NCBI GenBank assembly: GCA_963971225.1
Contig: OZ020269.1
Coordinates: forward strand, 104,359,986 to 104,423,985
Reading direction: 5' to 3'
Origin: Melieria omissa
Taxonomy: Eukaryota > Arthropoda > Insecta > Diptera > Ulidiidae
Length of the DNA: 64,000 bases
Shown: positions 22,300 through 33,198 of the stretch, one piece after another
Position numbering within the stretch: position 1 is the stretch's first letter
Layout: each line of letters starts with the position of its first letter
The notes under the pieces: model-generated
What the model saw: only the letters and a program-made list of their open reading frames with translations
Database searches by the model: none
Told to the model about the DNA's origin: nothing
Program-made: the position numbers and the translations under genes

Positions 22300-23220
22300 A
22301 ATATCACTAAAGTTTAGTTGTGTCAAAAGATTTAAAACTGAACTTAGTAACAAAAGGAAGTGGGTAGGTAAATCGGAAACATATCTGATAGACCAGCATA
22401 TGATATCCTTGAGGAGGGCGCCGGTATAGGCGTATACGGGCCGAGGATAAGATACTCGGAACCGACGCAAAAATACACCACTATCTTCCAGGTGGAAATA
22501 TACGCTATTGAAAGATGTGCTTATTTCAATCTGGCGAGAAAATACCGAAACCGAAAGATTGCTATCCTCTCCGACAGCCAAGCGGCAATCAAGGCTCTAG
22601 GATCCTACCAGATGTCCTTGAAACTGGTTCTGGAGTTCCTTGAGAAGCTGAACGAACTTGACCGTTAAACCAGGTCTGGGTACTTTAGGTTCCGAGTCAC
22701 AATGGCATTGAAGGAAACAAACGGGCCGACGAACTGGCAAGGACGGGAACTTTCACAACCTTGTCGGTCTTGAACCTTTTTTTGTGGGTTGGGAAGGACG
22801 AGACAACCAGAAGGAATCAATACAGGGGAAAATCAACCAGATCTAGAGCATTCGAAGCTGGTTATCGGGTCCAACCATAGAAAACGATTCGGGGAATGTA
22901 TGATCTTGTCAAAAAATAATCTTAGGGTTATCAGGGAATGCTTACAGGGCATTGTAGATTGAATTATCATCTAGCTAAACTACGCATCCGTGAAAACGGC
23001 TGCAGTAACCGTTCTGCTTGCAGGAAAACGAGACTGCAATACATATACCAGGAGAATGCTCTGTACTCATGCTTACAAGAAAGAAACACCTGGGGAACCA
23101 TCTTATACGAGTACCAGGTACAGACTGGGTATTCAGAGTTTTAGAAATTATACTAAAATTTCTCTTGGATACTGAACTGACTGACAGTTTTTGAAGTTCA
23201 AGAAGGGGGCATAATAGATC
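22300..23220 (+). pseudogene. Decayed LINE, RNase H region, left copy of inverted pair
   Basis: About 22316-22910 encodes the same RNase H as 31987-31373 on the other strand: QVEIYAIERC, AILSDSQAAIKAL, NGIEGNKRADELA, in fragments. Its 3' flank (acgattcggggaatgtatga, gttatcagggaatgcttaca) also matches. Numerous frameshifts. Confidence 0.75.
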
Positions 23221-23349
23221 TACAGGTCGTAGTGCATTATCGCCATCAATAGAAATTTTAAACATCTTAAAAGATAGTTGGAAGTGAAGAAGGATTCGGT
23301 GGTAGGTAGTTGGCAGTGTTTCTTTCATACTTTGAAGTTTTGACATTGC

Positions 23350-23521
23350 CTATCAAAAGCGCCGTTGTGTCTTTCTTGTACCTAATTCTCATTAACCTCA
23401 TGTGGATAGCAGTGGACGTTGTGACTGTTTAGTAAGCCCAGGCTAGGATTCGAACTTTTCTTGCCAGAGACCCGGCAAGAAAAAGCAGGCTTTCGTCCGC
23501 TAAACTATCGCTTCCGGCCTT
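23350..23521 (-). mobile_element. SINE-like tRNA-derived element
   Basis: On the minus strand ggccggaagcgatagtttag with agttcgaatcctagcc about 55 bases later gives A- and B-box-like blocks in the right order; an added 30-base insert-like stretch contains a small hairpin (ttcttgccgggtctctggcaagaa). Not a plausible functional tRNA. Confidence 0.55.
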
Positions 23522-24329
23522 TCTATGGTCAAATCATATGGACAAGCTAGAGATATCAGACAATGCACTGTGTTTTGTCTGCGGAATAGATGATGAGCCG
23601 GTAGACCCTCTCAACTCCAATTTCGATTCCTATCGATTCATGATGACATCATTAAATCGACGACTAGTTTTGAGTTATTAATATTAAAAAAATTAAAAAA
23701 AAAATTATTATTATTAGTTTTGAGTCAAACGGTCGATTAATGCAAGATATATTTTAACTTTAATTTAGTTCGTCGAAAAGTGCCATGAGAGATGCAGGTA
23801 CAAGCTCTTGTGAGTCTGAATATTCGGGTAGATTTTTTAATATGTCAAGGTGTTTATTTTTTAAGAGGATATCTTCAGCTAAAAGTGCAGCGCGCGCTGA
23901 AGGCCGATCGTCTCCTACTGGTTCATCGTCTCCTACTGGTTCATAATAGCTGTAATCATATATTTAACCGATATACGATTTGTTTTACTAAAACCGAATC
24001 AAATCATTAACATTAAAATCACTGTAACGTACCGCAGTTATTCAACGCTATTCCGACACACAAAAATAGTATAAAGCAGAGTCGTCTCATCTTTGTTAGA
24101 CAGCCGAAAAATGTCAGCAATTCACTTCAAAAATGTCTTTTTATACTAAAATTTTGCAAACAAATTTATAGTAAGTTACCATGGCTAAAGAGGTGTTTAC
24201 GGTGATGAAACGGAATCAATTTCAATTCAATTCAGGAACAACGAGCGATTGTAGCTGTGTAGACGTGCCGCACACCCTGTAACCCAATAGCTTCTCTTAC
24301 CAATATTGAAAGACAATTGAGAGAGCCAG
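23522..24329. other. Intergenic DNA, no gene recognised
   Basis: AT-rich spacer inside the left arm of the mirror-image region. A short direct duplication (tcgtctcctactggttcat) lies at about 23908-23945. Confidence 0.35.
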
Positions 24330-24410
24330 GGGTGGATTCAGAAAGTAATTCTTTATGTAGTTTCAAAGTCGAACCCTAAAATTTCGGGGGGGGGGGAGGG
24401 CGCTGAGGGA
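24330..24410 (-). mobile_element. hAT-like miniature element fragment (left)
   Basis: aaagtaattctttatgtagt followed by tcgaacc...atttcgggggg matches the reverse complement of about 30830-30915, so this fragment mirrors the copy starting at 30796. The terminal CAGTGGCG is diverged. Confidence 0.55.
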
Positions 24411-24781
24411 GGCCAAACGCAACGAGCATGAAAACCTTTGGGAACTACGAAAGCAAGACGGCATGCTTTGAAATAAGGCAAACGGGGTACTCGAGAATCA
24501 ACGAGAAGCACTTAAATGCAGAAGTTGTATACTGGCACCAGTGTTGCCAGATACTTGAAATGACTTTCCCCTAAATCTTAAAAAAATACTGAAATTTCTT
24601 CCCAAAAGTTACAAAGCTTAACAACAAAAACATAAACAAAATATATAACAAATGAATTAAACAAAAAGTGTAATTTCTAGCGAGATTTCATTGTGACAGC
24701 AATAAGTGAAAACGAAATAGAATGAGCTTACAACATGTAAGCATCAACATTTTTAACACAATAGGGTGCTTTGATTATTAA

Positions 24782-25027
24782 CCGTAGATCGAGCTTTGTA
24801 TCAAAAATGATACATTTGGTTTTTGTTTCATCATAACATTTTTCAGAATATAATTAATTTAACCATTATTTGTGACTTTCTTTATATTGGGATTATGCTT
24901 GTGTAAAACCATCTTTCACACTTCTTTAAGAAAGAAGTCTTGAGAAAATTGAAAAGTTTATAATTCTCTCCTTTGTATACATACATGGGATAGGATTGCT
25001 TAATTTTTTTTGAAGCTCGATCTACGG
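24782..25027. mobile_element. TTAA-flanked miniature element, CCGTAGATCGAGCTT family
   Basis: 246 bp, 15-base perfect inverted ends (CCGTAGATCGAGCTT / AAGCTCGATCTACGG), flanked by TTAA at 24778-24781 and 25028-25031. No coding capacity. A piggyBac-type transposase could mobilise such an element; that is an inference from the TTAA duplication. Confidence 0.85.
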
Positions 25028-25120
25028 TTAAAATAGTTGTCAAAATATGTCTTGTTGGCAGTGTTCCTAATAGATCATACTTTCCAAAATCTTCCAAAAA
25101 AAAATTTTCCAAAAATCCAC

Positions 25121-25362
25121 TGGCTAAATGAGTGCTGTCTCAAGTGATCTGTCGATCCCACCTCTAATCCCTTCCTTTCGTTGTCCCTTTGTACTCATGT
25201 TTCCCCCTCTTTTCTGCTCCCCGGCTTCGGCCGTTTGTGTCGTTTAATGTTTATTGTAATTCATTGTAACACTTGTTATTCGCATCCCGACGAATAAAGA
25301 CCCCATAACCCGATACCAACCGCGTTTTATTTCCTACCGCTCCGCGCCGAAGCGATTAAACA
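25121..25362 (+). repeat. 5' LTR of BEL/Pao element
   Basis: 242 bp, TG...CA ends, polyadenylation signal AATAAA at 25293-25298. Confidence 0.95.
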
Positions 25363-25376
25363 TGGTCCTTCGAGCC
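25363..25376 (+). promoter_or_regulatory. Primer-binding site, tRNA-Tyr type
   Basis: TGGTCCTTCGAGCC follows the LTR directly. Its complement GGCTCGAAGGACCA fits the 3' end of insect tRNA-Tyr, whose acceptor stem begins CCTTCGA; the tRNA assignment is from memory of that stem. Confidence 0.7.
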
Positions 25377-27361
25377 ATTCGCGATCGAGCCGCGAATGTT
25401 TTTTTCTAACAAATAAAGAACGATATCACAATTTCAAATACAAGTAACAATTACAAAGTGAAACAAAGACTAAAAACGTGAAAAGTGACACAAACAAAAA
25501 AGAAAAAATACATTAACAAACAAAGAGTGACAAATCCAAACAGTGAACAAAACAATTAGTGAACAACAATTAAAATTACGCACACAGTGAACTAAAAAAG
25601 GGGAAGTGACAAACAAATCAAAAAATTACAATTAAACAAGAACCAAACACAAAAGTGAACACTTTATTTAGTGTTTTAGTGAAAAGCAAAAACGAAAAAA
25701 AACTAAAAAGTGTACCACAAATAGTTGAAACAGTGCGCAAATTCAAGAAACTAAAACTAAAGCAGTGGACAGTGAAGTGCACTAACAAGAACAAAAACGC
25801 GCACCACATAAAACCAACAACAAACACACCCACAAAAATTGAAATTAAAAACAAAAACACCGCGACACATTGGACAGTGCAGTGGTTTTGAAGAACACAT
25901 AAGAAAACAGAAACACGGGCAAAAACAACATACACTCACATCACAAAGCAGACGAAGAGGGCCAAGCGCGGCAAACAACAACAGCAAACAACAGCAAGCA
26001 GCCAACAACATTAAAGCGCACAGTGCCGCACCGGAGCGGACACACTTGAATACAGAGGAGATCCCCATTCTCGGGCACTGGGCCCACGAAGATAAGCCCA
26101 CACTTTTTATTAAAAATTAACAAATATAATCACATTCACTAACATAAAACACATTATTAAAAAAAAAGTATATTCCCATTCCCAAAAATCCAGTCAAAAT
26201 TACATACTGGTACCCCGCTCATCGTAGTAAGCAATCCAGCTACTGCGCATAATTTTGCGTTTTGTGTGTTCGCATTTCCTACGCAGGCAAAGCTGCAAAA
26301 ACTCCCGCTGCAGCCTGCTTTCAACCGCTTTTCTAATTTCCACACATTCCCCCACATTTCGCTTTGTGCATATCGCAGATCAGCAGCGACCACTCCAGCT
26401 GTTGATCTCGCGCTCTCCCACCTGTGCATATTTTCGCGTTTCGCTTTGTGCGATATACGCACGCACAAGCAGCAAGCACTCCCGCTGCTGCCTCCAAGTG
26501 CGATTACATATTCTTACTTCTGCCTAAGCATTTTTCCACTCTCGCTAGCAGAAGTAAATAAACAAGCACAGTGGGACGAGTTACTCATTTTCTGCAGCAT
26601 ATTGAAAAATTTTCTAGGACTTAGAAAATTTTCAATAGTGCTGCACATACTCTTTCACTGCACATTCGCTGCCATCCCAAGTGCATACAGTGGGACAAAT
26701 ATCGCCCACTCGCACACACAAATTTTTGTGCACAAAATTCTTTTGACATTTTTACTTACATTTACAAACTAAAACAAATAATCATACACACATATATATA
26801 TTTAGACATACACATATTTATACTCATACACATACATATTTATTCCCCATTTGACAAAAATAATTACATACACACACATATATATATTCAAATATATATT
26901 TATACACAAATATATACACACATATTCACGTGATCACATACAAAAAAAGATCACTTTTTCAAAAATAAAAACAAAATTTCATACACATTTGACTACACAT
27001 TTAAATTATATTTATATTATAATAATTTTTATATACATTCCCTATTCCCATATACAAATATCTGTTTATTACCCATTCACATTCACGAATTTGTTTGTTC
27101 CCATATATACATATTTATATATATATATACATATATATTTCCCTACACATTTACACACAAAAGTGTACAACTTTTTATTTATTTATTTATTTGTTGCTCG
27201 ACAAGTGTGCAAATTCGTTTGAACGAATTTTCACATTCCCAACTCTTCCCATACTCAATTATCGTTCGCGCGGACGCGGTTAGACTACACGTCTATTTTA
27301 CAATACCCTACATTTATATCTACTCAAACTTTTTACCCTCTGTCGAGCTTTTTTATACAAA
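25377..27361 (+). other. BEL/Pao 5' leader
   Basis: About 2 kb between primer site and gag. First part (to about 26150) is extremely A-rich on this strand (acaaacaaaa words); later parts are C/T-rich with tatatac runs. Holds a long imperfect hairpin at 26592-26645. No frame here looks like protein. Confidence 0.6.
26592..26645 (+). other. Hairpin in retrotransposon leader
   Basis: Arms tgcagcatattgaaaa... and ...ttttcaatagtgctgca pair over about 24 bases with two or three mismatches around the loop ggact. The position in the leader suggests an RNA structure such as a packaging or dimer-linkage signal; that role is only inferred. Confidence 0.55.
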
Positions 27362-29850
27362 ATGCCTGTTGAGCGATCCCCTAAACGCCAACTTATCACA
27401 ATGGAGACTCCTTCCTCCAGATCCCAAAGTCGACCAATGCACGTTTGACAGTTCCTGTCACTCGGGAGCCACCAAACACGCGCTCCAAACTTTCCATTCC
27501 CAAAGCAACCGATCCTAGTGTTGCAAAATTTATTTTCGAGTCCGATAGACTCGTGCAATTATGCACAAAGTTTTCATCGGCTCCCATTGACGATTTGACC
27601 AAATCGATGGTCGAAATTAAGCAAAAAAATGTGCAAGCTCAATGGGAGAGGCTTTTGTGCGCACATGAGGCAGTCTTCATTGCGGAAGACAACAGCCAGC
27701 CCGACGGTTTCAAAGAGTCGGCTAGGCAAAAGATCGACGCCTGCACAGACCAGTAAGAGTTGTGCATGGCTCAGATGTTGGACATCATTGAGATGCTCCA
27801 AATTCAGGCCCCCCAGCCCGCTGCGCATATGGAACCGGTTCGACCCCTAGAACCAGCAAATACCCCTTGCATTTGCCTACAAGTTCCGCCTTGTGATACC
27901 GAAACCTTTTTCGGGGGCTATGAGCAATGGCCGTCCTTTCGGGACATGTTTACCGCGGTTTACATCAACCACCCCCAGCTCACTCCAGCCCAAAAATTGT
28001 ATCACCTCCGATACAAGACGCAAGGTAAAGCCGGTGCTATTGTTAAGCAATATGCATTAACCGATGAGAATTTCGGACTTGCGTGGGATGCCCTAAAATC
28101 CCGTTATGAAAATAAACGCATTTTGGTTGACACCCAAATCAGATCCCTCCTAAATATCGCTCCTGCCCACACTGAAGATAGTGAGGCACTTCAGCGGATC
28201 CAAAACACAATAAACAATTGTCTGTCTGTTCTCAATACTCAGGCCGTGGACACTGACAATTGGGATCCGCTATTGGTTTACATATGTTGTACCAAATTGC
28301 CCCAAGAGACACTTGCTCTATGGGAGCAATCATTGACATCCCGGAAGGATCTGCCACCCTGGTCGCAAATGGATGAGTTCCTGACCGGCAGATATGAGGT
28401 ACTTGAACGGTTGCAAAGTATTCGCCTTTCTAAGCCGAAACCGTCTCAACCTTCGACTTCCAATGTCCTCCCAAATCGGCCACACAAATCCCTAAATTAT
28501 CACACTCAAGTGAAAAGGGACTTCGCGTGCAAACTCTGCAACGCAAATCATCCCATACGGACTTGCCAGAGCTTCAAAAGACTCACCCCCCAGAGTCGAT
28601 TAAAATACGTTAAGAAGCACAATCTCTGCGTAAATTGTCTTGCGACATCCCACATTGTTGAGTATTGTACAAGCAATTTTACGTGCGTATATTGTCAAAT
28701 GAAGCACCATTCCATGCTTCATTTCCCCAAAGGCAATGCGCAACCCTCTCAATCGCCCAATCGGTCACATTCGTACCGATCACAGGTCGCAACAGCTCCA
28801 AAACGAACGCATAACAACTCTGCTACTCATTCTCCCATTTCGGATGCGCAACCCCGCACATCTCCCAGGCAAAGTACGCCCCAAGTACAAGCCTTACACT
28901 CCAATAATGGCACCCAATCCCTTCTGCCTACGGCACTGGTGTCTATCGAGCACGCAGGAAAGTTGTTTAAAGTTCGAGCGTTGATCGACCAAGCCTCTCA
29001 GCGTACCTTCATTTCCTCGAAGGTCCAGAAACGCCTCAAATTGCCAATCGAGAAAACTCCCTTCCAAATCTCGGGCATGGGCGGTCAGATTGTGCAAAAT
29101 GCGAATCATACATGCTTCTGCACATTGGCAGTCCCCCAAACGAGCACGAAACTCCCCGTGCAAGCAATCGTGCTCCAAGAGCTTACGAAATTGCTCCCAA
29201 CTTCTCAGATAAACCCCCCTAATATGAAACATTTCGCCATGCTAGAACTCGCTGATCCAAATCCCTTCGAGACAGCGCAGATTGATATAGTGATTGGCAG
29301 TGATCTCATCCCGCAGATCATGCTCGAAGGTATCCACCGGAATGTATGTGGCAGCTTACTTGCTCAGCATACAGTATTCGGTTGGGTATTAAGCGGTCCA
29401 GTACCCCCTTCTTCGCATTTGACATGTGCCACAGAGGTACCAAGTCGCCATATGCACACTGGACACGCCCTTCGAAATAATCTTCCTGCCCTAAAGGAAG
29501 CTCTTTCGCAAGTGATTGCCGCCCTCAATCCCGTAGGGTTTCCACCTCAGGAAATAATGGAAAATCACTTCGAGCCCACCACTCCTGCAAACTCATACTC
29601 AAACCGGCAAATTTCCCCCTTCGTTGCCAAACGTTTCGGCCCCGCAGGATGGCTTTCGCCTCTAATGAGGTCCCCCAAAAGGGTTCGACAACAACGGCCC
29701 ACATTCACAGCAACTGACGGAAATTGCATTCCCCCGCAATTCCTCATTGAACCGACACCATCCCGGGTCCAAAAAGAGGACAGTCGCCACTCCAGTGCGA
29801 CTTGCTCCAAACGCTGCAAATCCCGCAGACGTCGGACTGATCGGGTATAA
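27362..29850 (+). pseudogene. gag-protease of BEL/Pao element, interrupted
   Basis: The first ATG (27362) opens a frame that ends at a TGA near 27446. Gag continues in a second frame from about 27425, meets an in-frame TAA at 27754-27756, then runs open to 29850 (stop TAA). Domains in order: N-terminal gag helices; capsid-like region FGGYEQWPSFRDMF (about 27910) to about 28400; nucleocapsid with three zinc-binding blocks (CKLC..H..C about 28528, CVNC..H..C about 28627, CVYC..HH about 28684); aspartic protease with ALIDQASQRTFIS (about 28978). At the protease site DQAS replaces the usual DSGS, a variation I believe occurs in BEL elements. The C-terminal part includes FVAKRFGPAGWLSPL, normally found after RT, so RT has been deleted. 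Confidence 0.85.
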
Positions 29851-30365
29851 ACTCCAAGATCTACAAGATCTCACTCTCAGGTGGACCGGCTCCAGCAATG
29901 CCCATGCTCACACAGTTCCAACTCCGGATCAAAGAGCCGGCCACCACCCTCTCGAAGAGCAAACCGACATTCTCGTTCGGTTCTCCTGCTTCTCTCGAGC
30001 CCTACGTGTAGCCAATTATCCCGAGCGGAATTGGCTTATTTTATAAACAGCCTTCGAACCCTCTCGAAATTATTTTCACTTTCCCTAAAGAAATGGCAAT
30101 GCAGCCAATAGCTTTAGCTTAAGCGAATCCCGCAGCTTTGCCACGCTTTCCCATACCCGTGATGTCAGCCTCCATACTCTTATTTACAAGTAAATGACAT
30201 CGTACTCTATTTGCAGGACGTTTACGACGCGCCAACCGCTGCAGCAGCACTTTTCCAAGGACGAGACGTCATGGACGGCACCTCCGCACCCGCAAACGCT
30301 GCATCACTTCCTCGCCCGACTGGCCCATGGCATTTTTAAATTGCAATATGCAATGGCGGCCGCGA
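29851..30365 (+). pseudogene. BEL/Pao RNase H/integrase scraps and 3' region
   Basis: In another frame (about 29783-30046) PNAANPADVGLIGYKLQDL and FSCFSRALRVANYPERNW match the RNase H/integrase junction of BEL elements (NPADxxSRG, SRALRV). The integrase catalytic core is absent. Before the 3' LTR lies gcaatggcggccgcga, not a normal purine-only tract. Confidence 0.7.
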
Positions 30366-30607
30366 TGGCTAAATGAGTGCTGTCTCAAGTGATCTGTCGA
30401 TCCCACCTCTAATCCCTTCCTTTCGTTGTCCCTTTGTACTCATGTTTCCCCCTCTTTTCTGCTCCCCGGCTTCGGCCGTTTGTGTCGTTTAATGTTTATT
30501 GTAATTCATTGTAACACTTGTTATTCGCATCCCGACGAATAAAGACCCCATAACCCGATACCAACCGCGTTTTATTTCCTACCGCTCCGCGCCGAAGCGA
30601 TTAAACA
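30366..30607 (+). repeat. 3' LTR of BEL/Pao element
   Basis: Same 242 bases as the 5' LTR as far as I can compare; followed by the target duplication tccac. Confidence 0.95.
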
Positions 30608-30795
30608 TCCACTAAGGATCCAAAGAATCCCCTAACATAAAATATAAATCTTCTACACTTTCTCCTAAACAATTCTTTTTCAAAAAAATTCTCCTAAAAG
30701 GCCAAGAATCTCCTAAATCTAGGAGCAAATCTCCTGATCTGGCAACACTGACCGGCACGGAGAGTATATGTTGTGGTTCCAATTACGTTTTCCTG

Positions 30796-30925
30796 CAGTG
30801 GCGGATCCAGGGGGGGGGGGGGGGGGTTTGGGGGTTGAACCCCCCGAAATATTTGGATCGACTATAAAACTACATACAAATTAAAAGGCATTTTATAAAT
30901 ATTAAAGAATTACTTTTTAAAACTC
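30796..30925 (+). mobile_element. hAT-like miniature element fragment (right)
   Basis: Begins CAGTGGCGGATCCAGGGG, then a long G run and ttgaaccccccgaaatattt. It mirrors 24330-24410. The other terminus was not found. Confidence 0.65.
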
Positions 30926-30972
30926 ATTCAAGTCTTTATTATAATTGATGGGGATATTTCACTGCGACTTAA

Positions 30973-31205
30973 CCCTTTCGGGACGGAGTTTATTTTTGAA
31001 ATGCAAAACTCTATCAGTAGAATTATTCTCATTCTATGAATGTTGGGGTTAGAAAATTATATTGGATGCTCTAAAATAATTCTTCTATGCCGGAACATCG
31101 AAATCGAAAACATAGATATTTTGTGTGGGTCGTGAGATTTCAATAATTGTTTTGAGGGGAATTAAAAACCTGCTGGGACGTATTATCCCAGTAGTCCCGA
31201 AAGGG
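30973..31205. mobile_element. TTAA-flanked miniature element, CCCTTTCGGGAC family
   Basis: 233 bp, 12-base perfect inverted ends (ccctttcgggac / gtcccgaaaggg), flanked by TTAA at 30969-30972 and 31206-31209. It interrupts sequence that is continuous in the left arm near 23215. Non-coding. Confidence 0.85.
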
Positions 31206-31249
31206 TTAATAGATCTATCTTGGACCTCAAAGACTATCAGTGAGTCCAC

Positions 31250-31987
31250 TATCCCGGAGGAATTTTAGTATAATTTCTAAACCTCTAATTCAATCTACAA
31301 TGCCCTGTAAGCATTCCCGTGATAACCCTAAGATTATTTTTTGACAAGATCATACATTCCCCGAATCGTTTTCTATTGTGGGACCCGATAACCAGCTTCG
31401 AATGCTCTAGATCTTTTTGATTTTCCCCAGCATTGATTCCTTCTGGTTGTCTCGTTCTTTCTCAATAGGATGGAGGAATCTCCTTTTTCCAACACACAAA
31501 AAGTTTCTGGGCCGACAAATGCTGTGGAAGCTCCCCTCCTTGCCAGTTCGTCAGCCCGTTCGATCCCTTCAATGCCGGTGTGGCCCGGAACCCAAAGTAC
31601 CCAAACCTTTTTGTAACGACCAAGTTCATTCAGATTCTCAAGACATTCCAAAACCAGTTTCGAGGCCATCTGGTAGGATCTCAGAGCTTTGATTGCCGCT
31701 TGGCTGTCAGAAAGTATGGCAATCTTCCGGTTCCGGTAATTCTTCACCAGATTGGAGTAAGCACACCTTTCAATGGCGTATATTTCCGCCTGGAAGATAG
31801 TGGTGTGCTTTCCCTTAGATTCCGAGTATCTTATCCTCGGCGCGTACTCTCCTATCCCGGTGCCTTCTTCCGTTAAGAAGCCATCTGTGTACCAGGACAT
31901 CATGTGGTGGTCTATTTGATATGTTTCCGATATACCTACACAGTTCATTTTGTCTAAGTTCAGTCTTATCAATACTAACATTTTCAA
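31250..31987 (-). pseudogene. LINE RNase H region, right copy of inverted pair
   Basis: A 204-codon open frame (31987-31373) encodes YTDGFLTEEGTG, FQAEIYAIERCAYSN, AILSDSQAAIKALRSYQ and WVPGHTGIEGIERADELAR: a nearly complete RNase H domain. The catalytic residues of the DSQAA and ADELAR blocks are present. Upstream RT is missing. The 3' flank matches the inverse copy at 22300-23220. Confidence 0.85.
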
Positions 31988-33196
31988 TTCATCACTTTAT
32001 TTGCTGAACTGACAGATTAAAAGAGCTGTGTAGATCGAAGGCTCCATGCCTGACTGACTGACATGACTCCAGATGCAGCCTTAAGAGGTCAACGAGGTTC
32101 GTTAGCGCTTTCGATGTTCAACGGTATTGCTTTGCTACATTACACCAAGTCAAAGTTTTGTGTGAAAGGAACTGTTGACAAGAGGCAACGCAATGACAGA
32201 GCAATTTGTGGCTGCCCTGGTGATGCTATGAACTATTTTTAAACACATATTGTACCTAATCCAACGCTAGAATCCATCTATTGAAGGTATAAAGTAACTT
32301 GAAACAGTGCAAACAGATGAATTGCAAAAAAACATTAACGAGTGTGACAGTCCTCCCAACTCAGCTGACTACACCTCAGCCGTTGATTGTTCTGATCAGC
32401 TGATTCTTACACTAAGGCCAAAGTGTTTGATCGCTCGAACGAAGCTATATGCTGGCACATTATTTTGCAGCATAGTGTATTTTAGTGGCGTTTTTGCTGC
32501 TTGCTCCTATCGCATATTTTATCAATGCCAACAGCAACGACATCATGTGTGCGTGCTTTTGTGTTTGTGTGTGTTTTGTAAATGCCATAGTAATTGCAAT
32601 TACAACGGTCAATATTTTGGAATAGTGCCTAAATGGCTTTTAGTCTTAACATACATGCACCTCGACGGACATGTGTTGTTGTTGTTAACGTTGTCATGTG
32701 CCCGAAGAGATTTTAGTAAAATTATCGAGAATAATAACAACAACAATAGTAATGACTTAAACAACACAGCTGCCCGATTATTGTATGTTATTTATATATA
32801 TATATATATATGTGTGTGTATAAATGTCATCATATGCCATCATATGTGTATATGGGTTGTTCACAAGCTTTAGCTCACCTTACGGCATTGTAAAATTCCA
32901 AAGACCCATCTCAAGGACTCAACATATATAACTAAAAGCACAACTATTCACAACTAAAAGCAGACAATTCGTTTGACTTGTGAACGTCTCATATTATAGT
33001 TAAACATATTTGCAAGTTTTAGTTGCTTTCACCTCTACGAAATATTGTCGCATAACCTGTGCCTGCAATGGTTGCAGAGAAATTAATTTTCTACACGATT
33101 GTTATACATTTTATGATAATTAGTACACGCACCGCCCACACGTTCAGGCAGTCGAATACGTTGTGTATCAGTGAAAAACATACATTCATATATATA
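31988..33196. other. Intergenic DNA, no gene recognised
   Basis: Holds an AT microsatellite (about 32790-32815) and (gtgt) stretches. The longest frame (32307-32873) has no protein-like features. Confidence 0.35.
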
Positions 33197-33198
33197 TA

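Larger units (their letters stand above)
25121..30607 (+). mobile_element. BEL/Pao LTR retrotransposon, internally deleted, young
   Basis: 5487 bp, with 242-bp LTRs that I read as identical (25121-25362 and 30366-30607), starting TGGCT and ending AAACA, flanked by the 5-base duplication tccac (25116-25120, 30608-30612). The interior has a primer-binding site, a 2-kb non-coding leader, a gag-protease frame and only scraps of RT, RNase H and integrase. Protein character (gag zinc fingers CKLC, CVNC, CVYC; protease; connector FVAKRFGPAGWLSP) is that of BEL/Pao. It must have been copied using proteins supplied by a full-length relative, since it has none itself. Confidence 0.95.
24539..30750. mobile_element. 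Element with hAT-like ends hosting two nested insertions
   Basis: Starts CAGTGTTGCCAGAT and ends ATCTGGCAACACTG: 14-base perfect inverted ends. The flanking octamers actggcac (24531-24538) and accggcac (30751-30758) match at 7 of 8, in keeping with a hAT-type target duplication. Removing the nested MITE (24782-25027) and the BEL element (25121-30607) leaves about 470 bp of non-coding, A-rich interior with repeated ctcctaaa words. It is therefore a short non-autonomous element enlarged by later insertions. Confidence 0.7.

Noticed and set aside
26266..26772. 168-codon frame in the BEL leader
   Set aside because: Lies upstream of gag in low-complexity sequence and resembles no retroelement protein.
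32307..32873. 188-codon frame
   Set aside because: Runs through microsatellite and T-rich DNA; no signal of coding.
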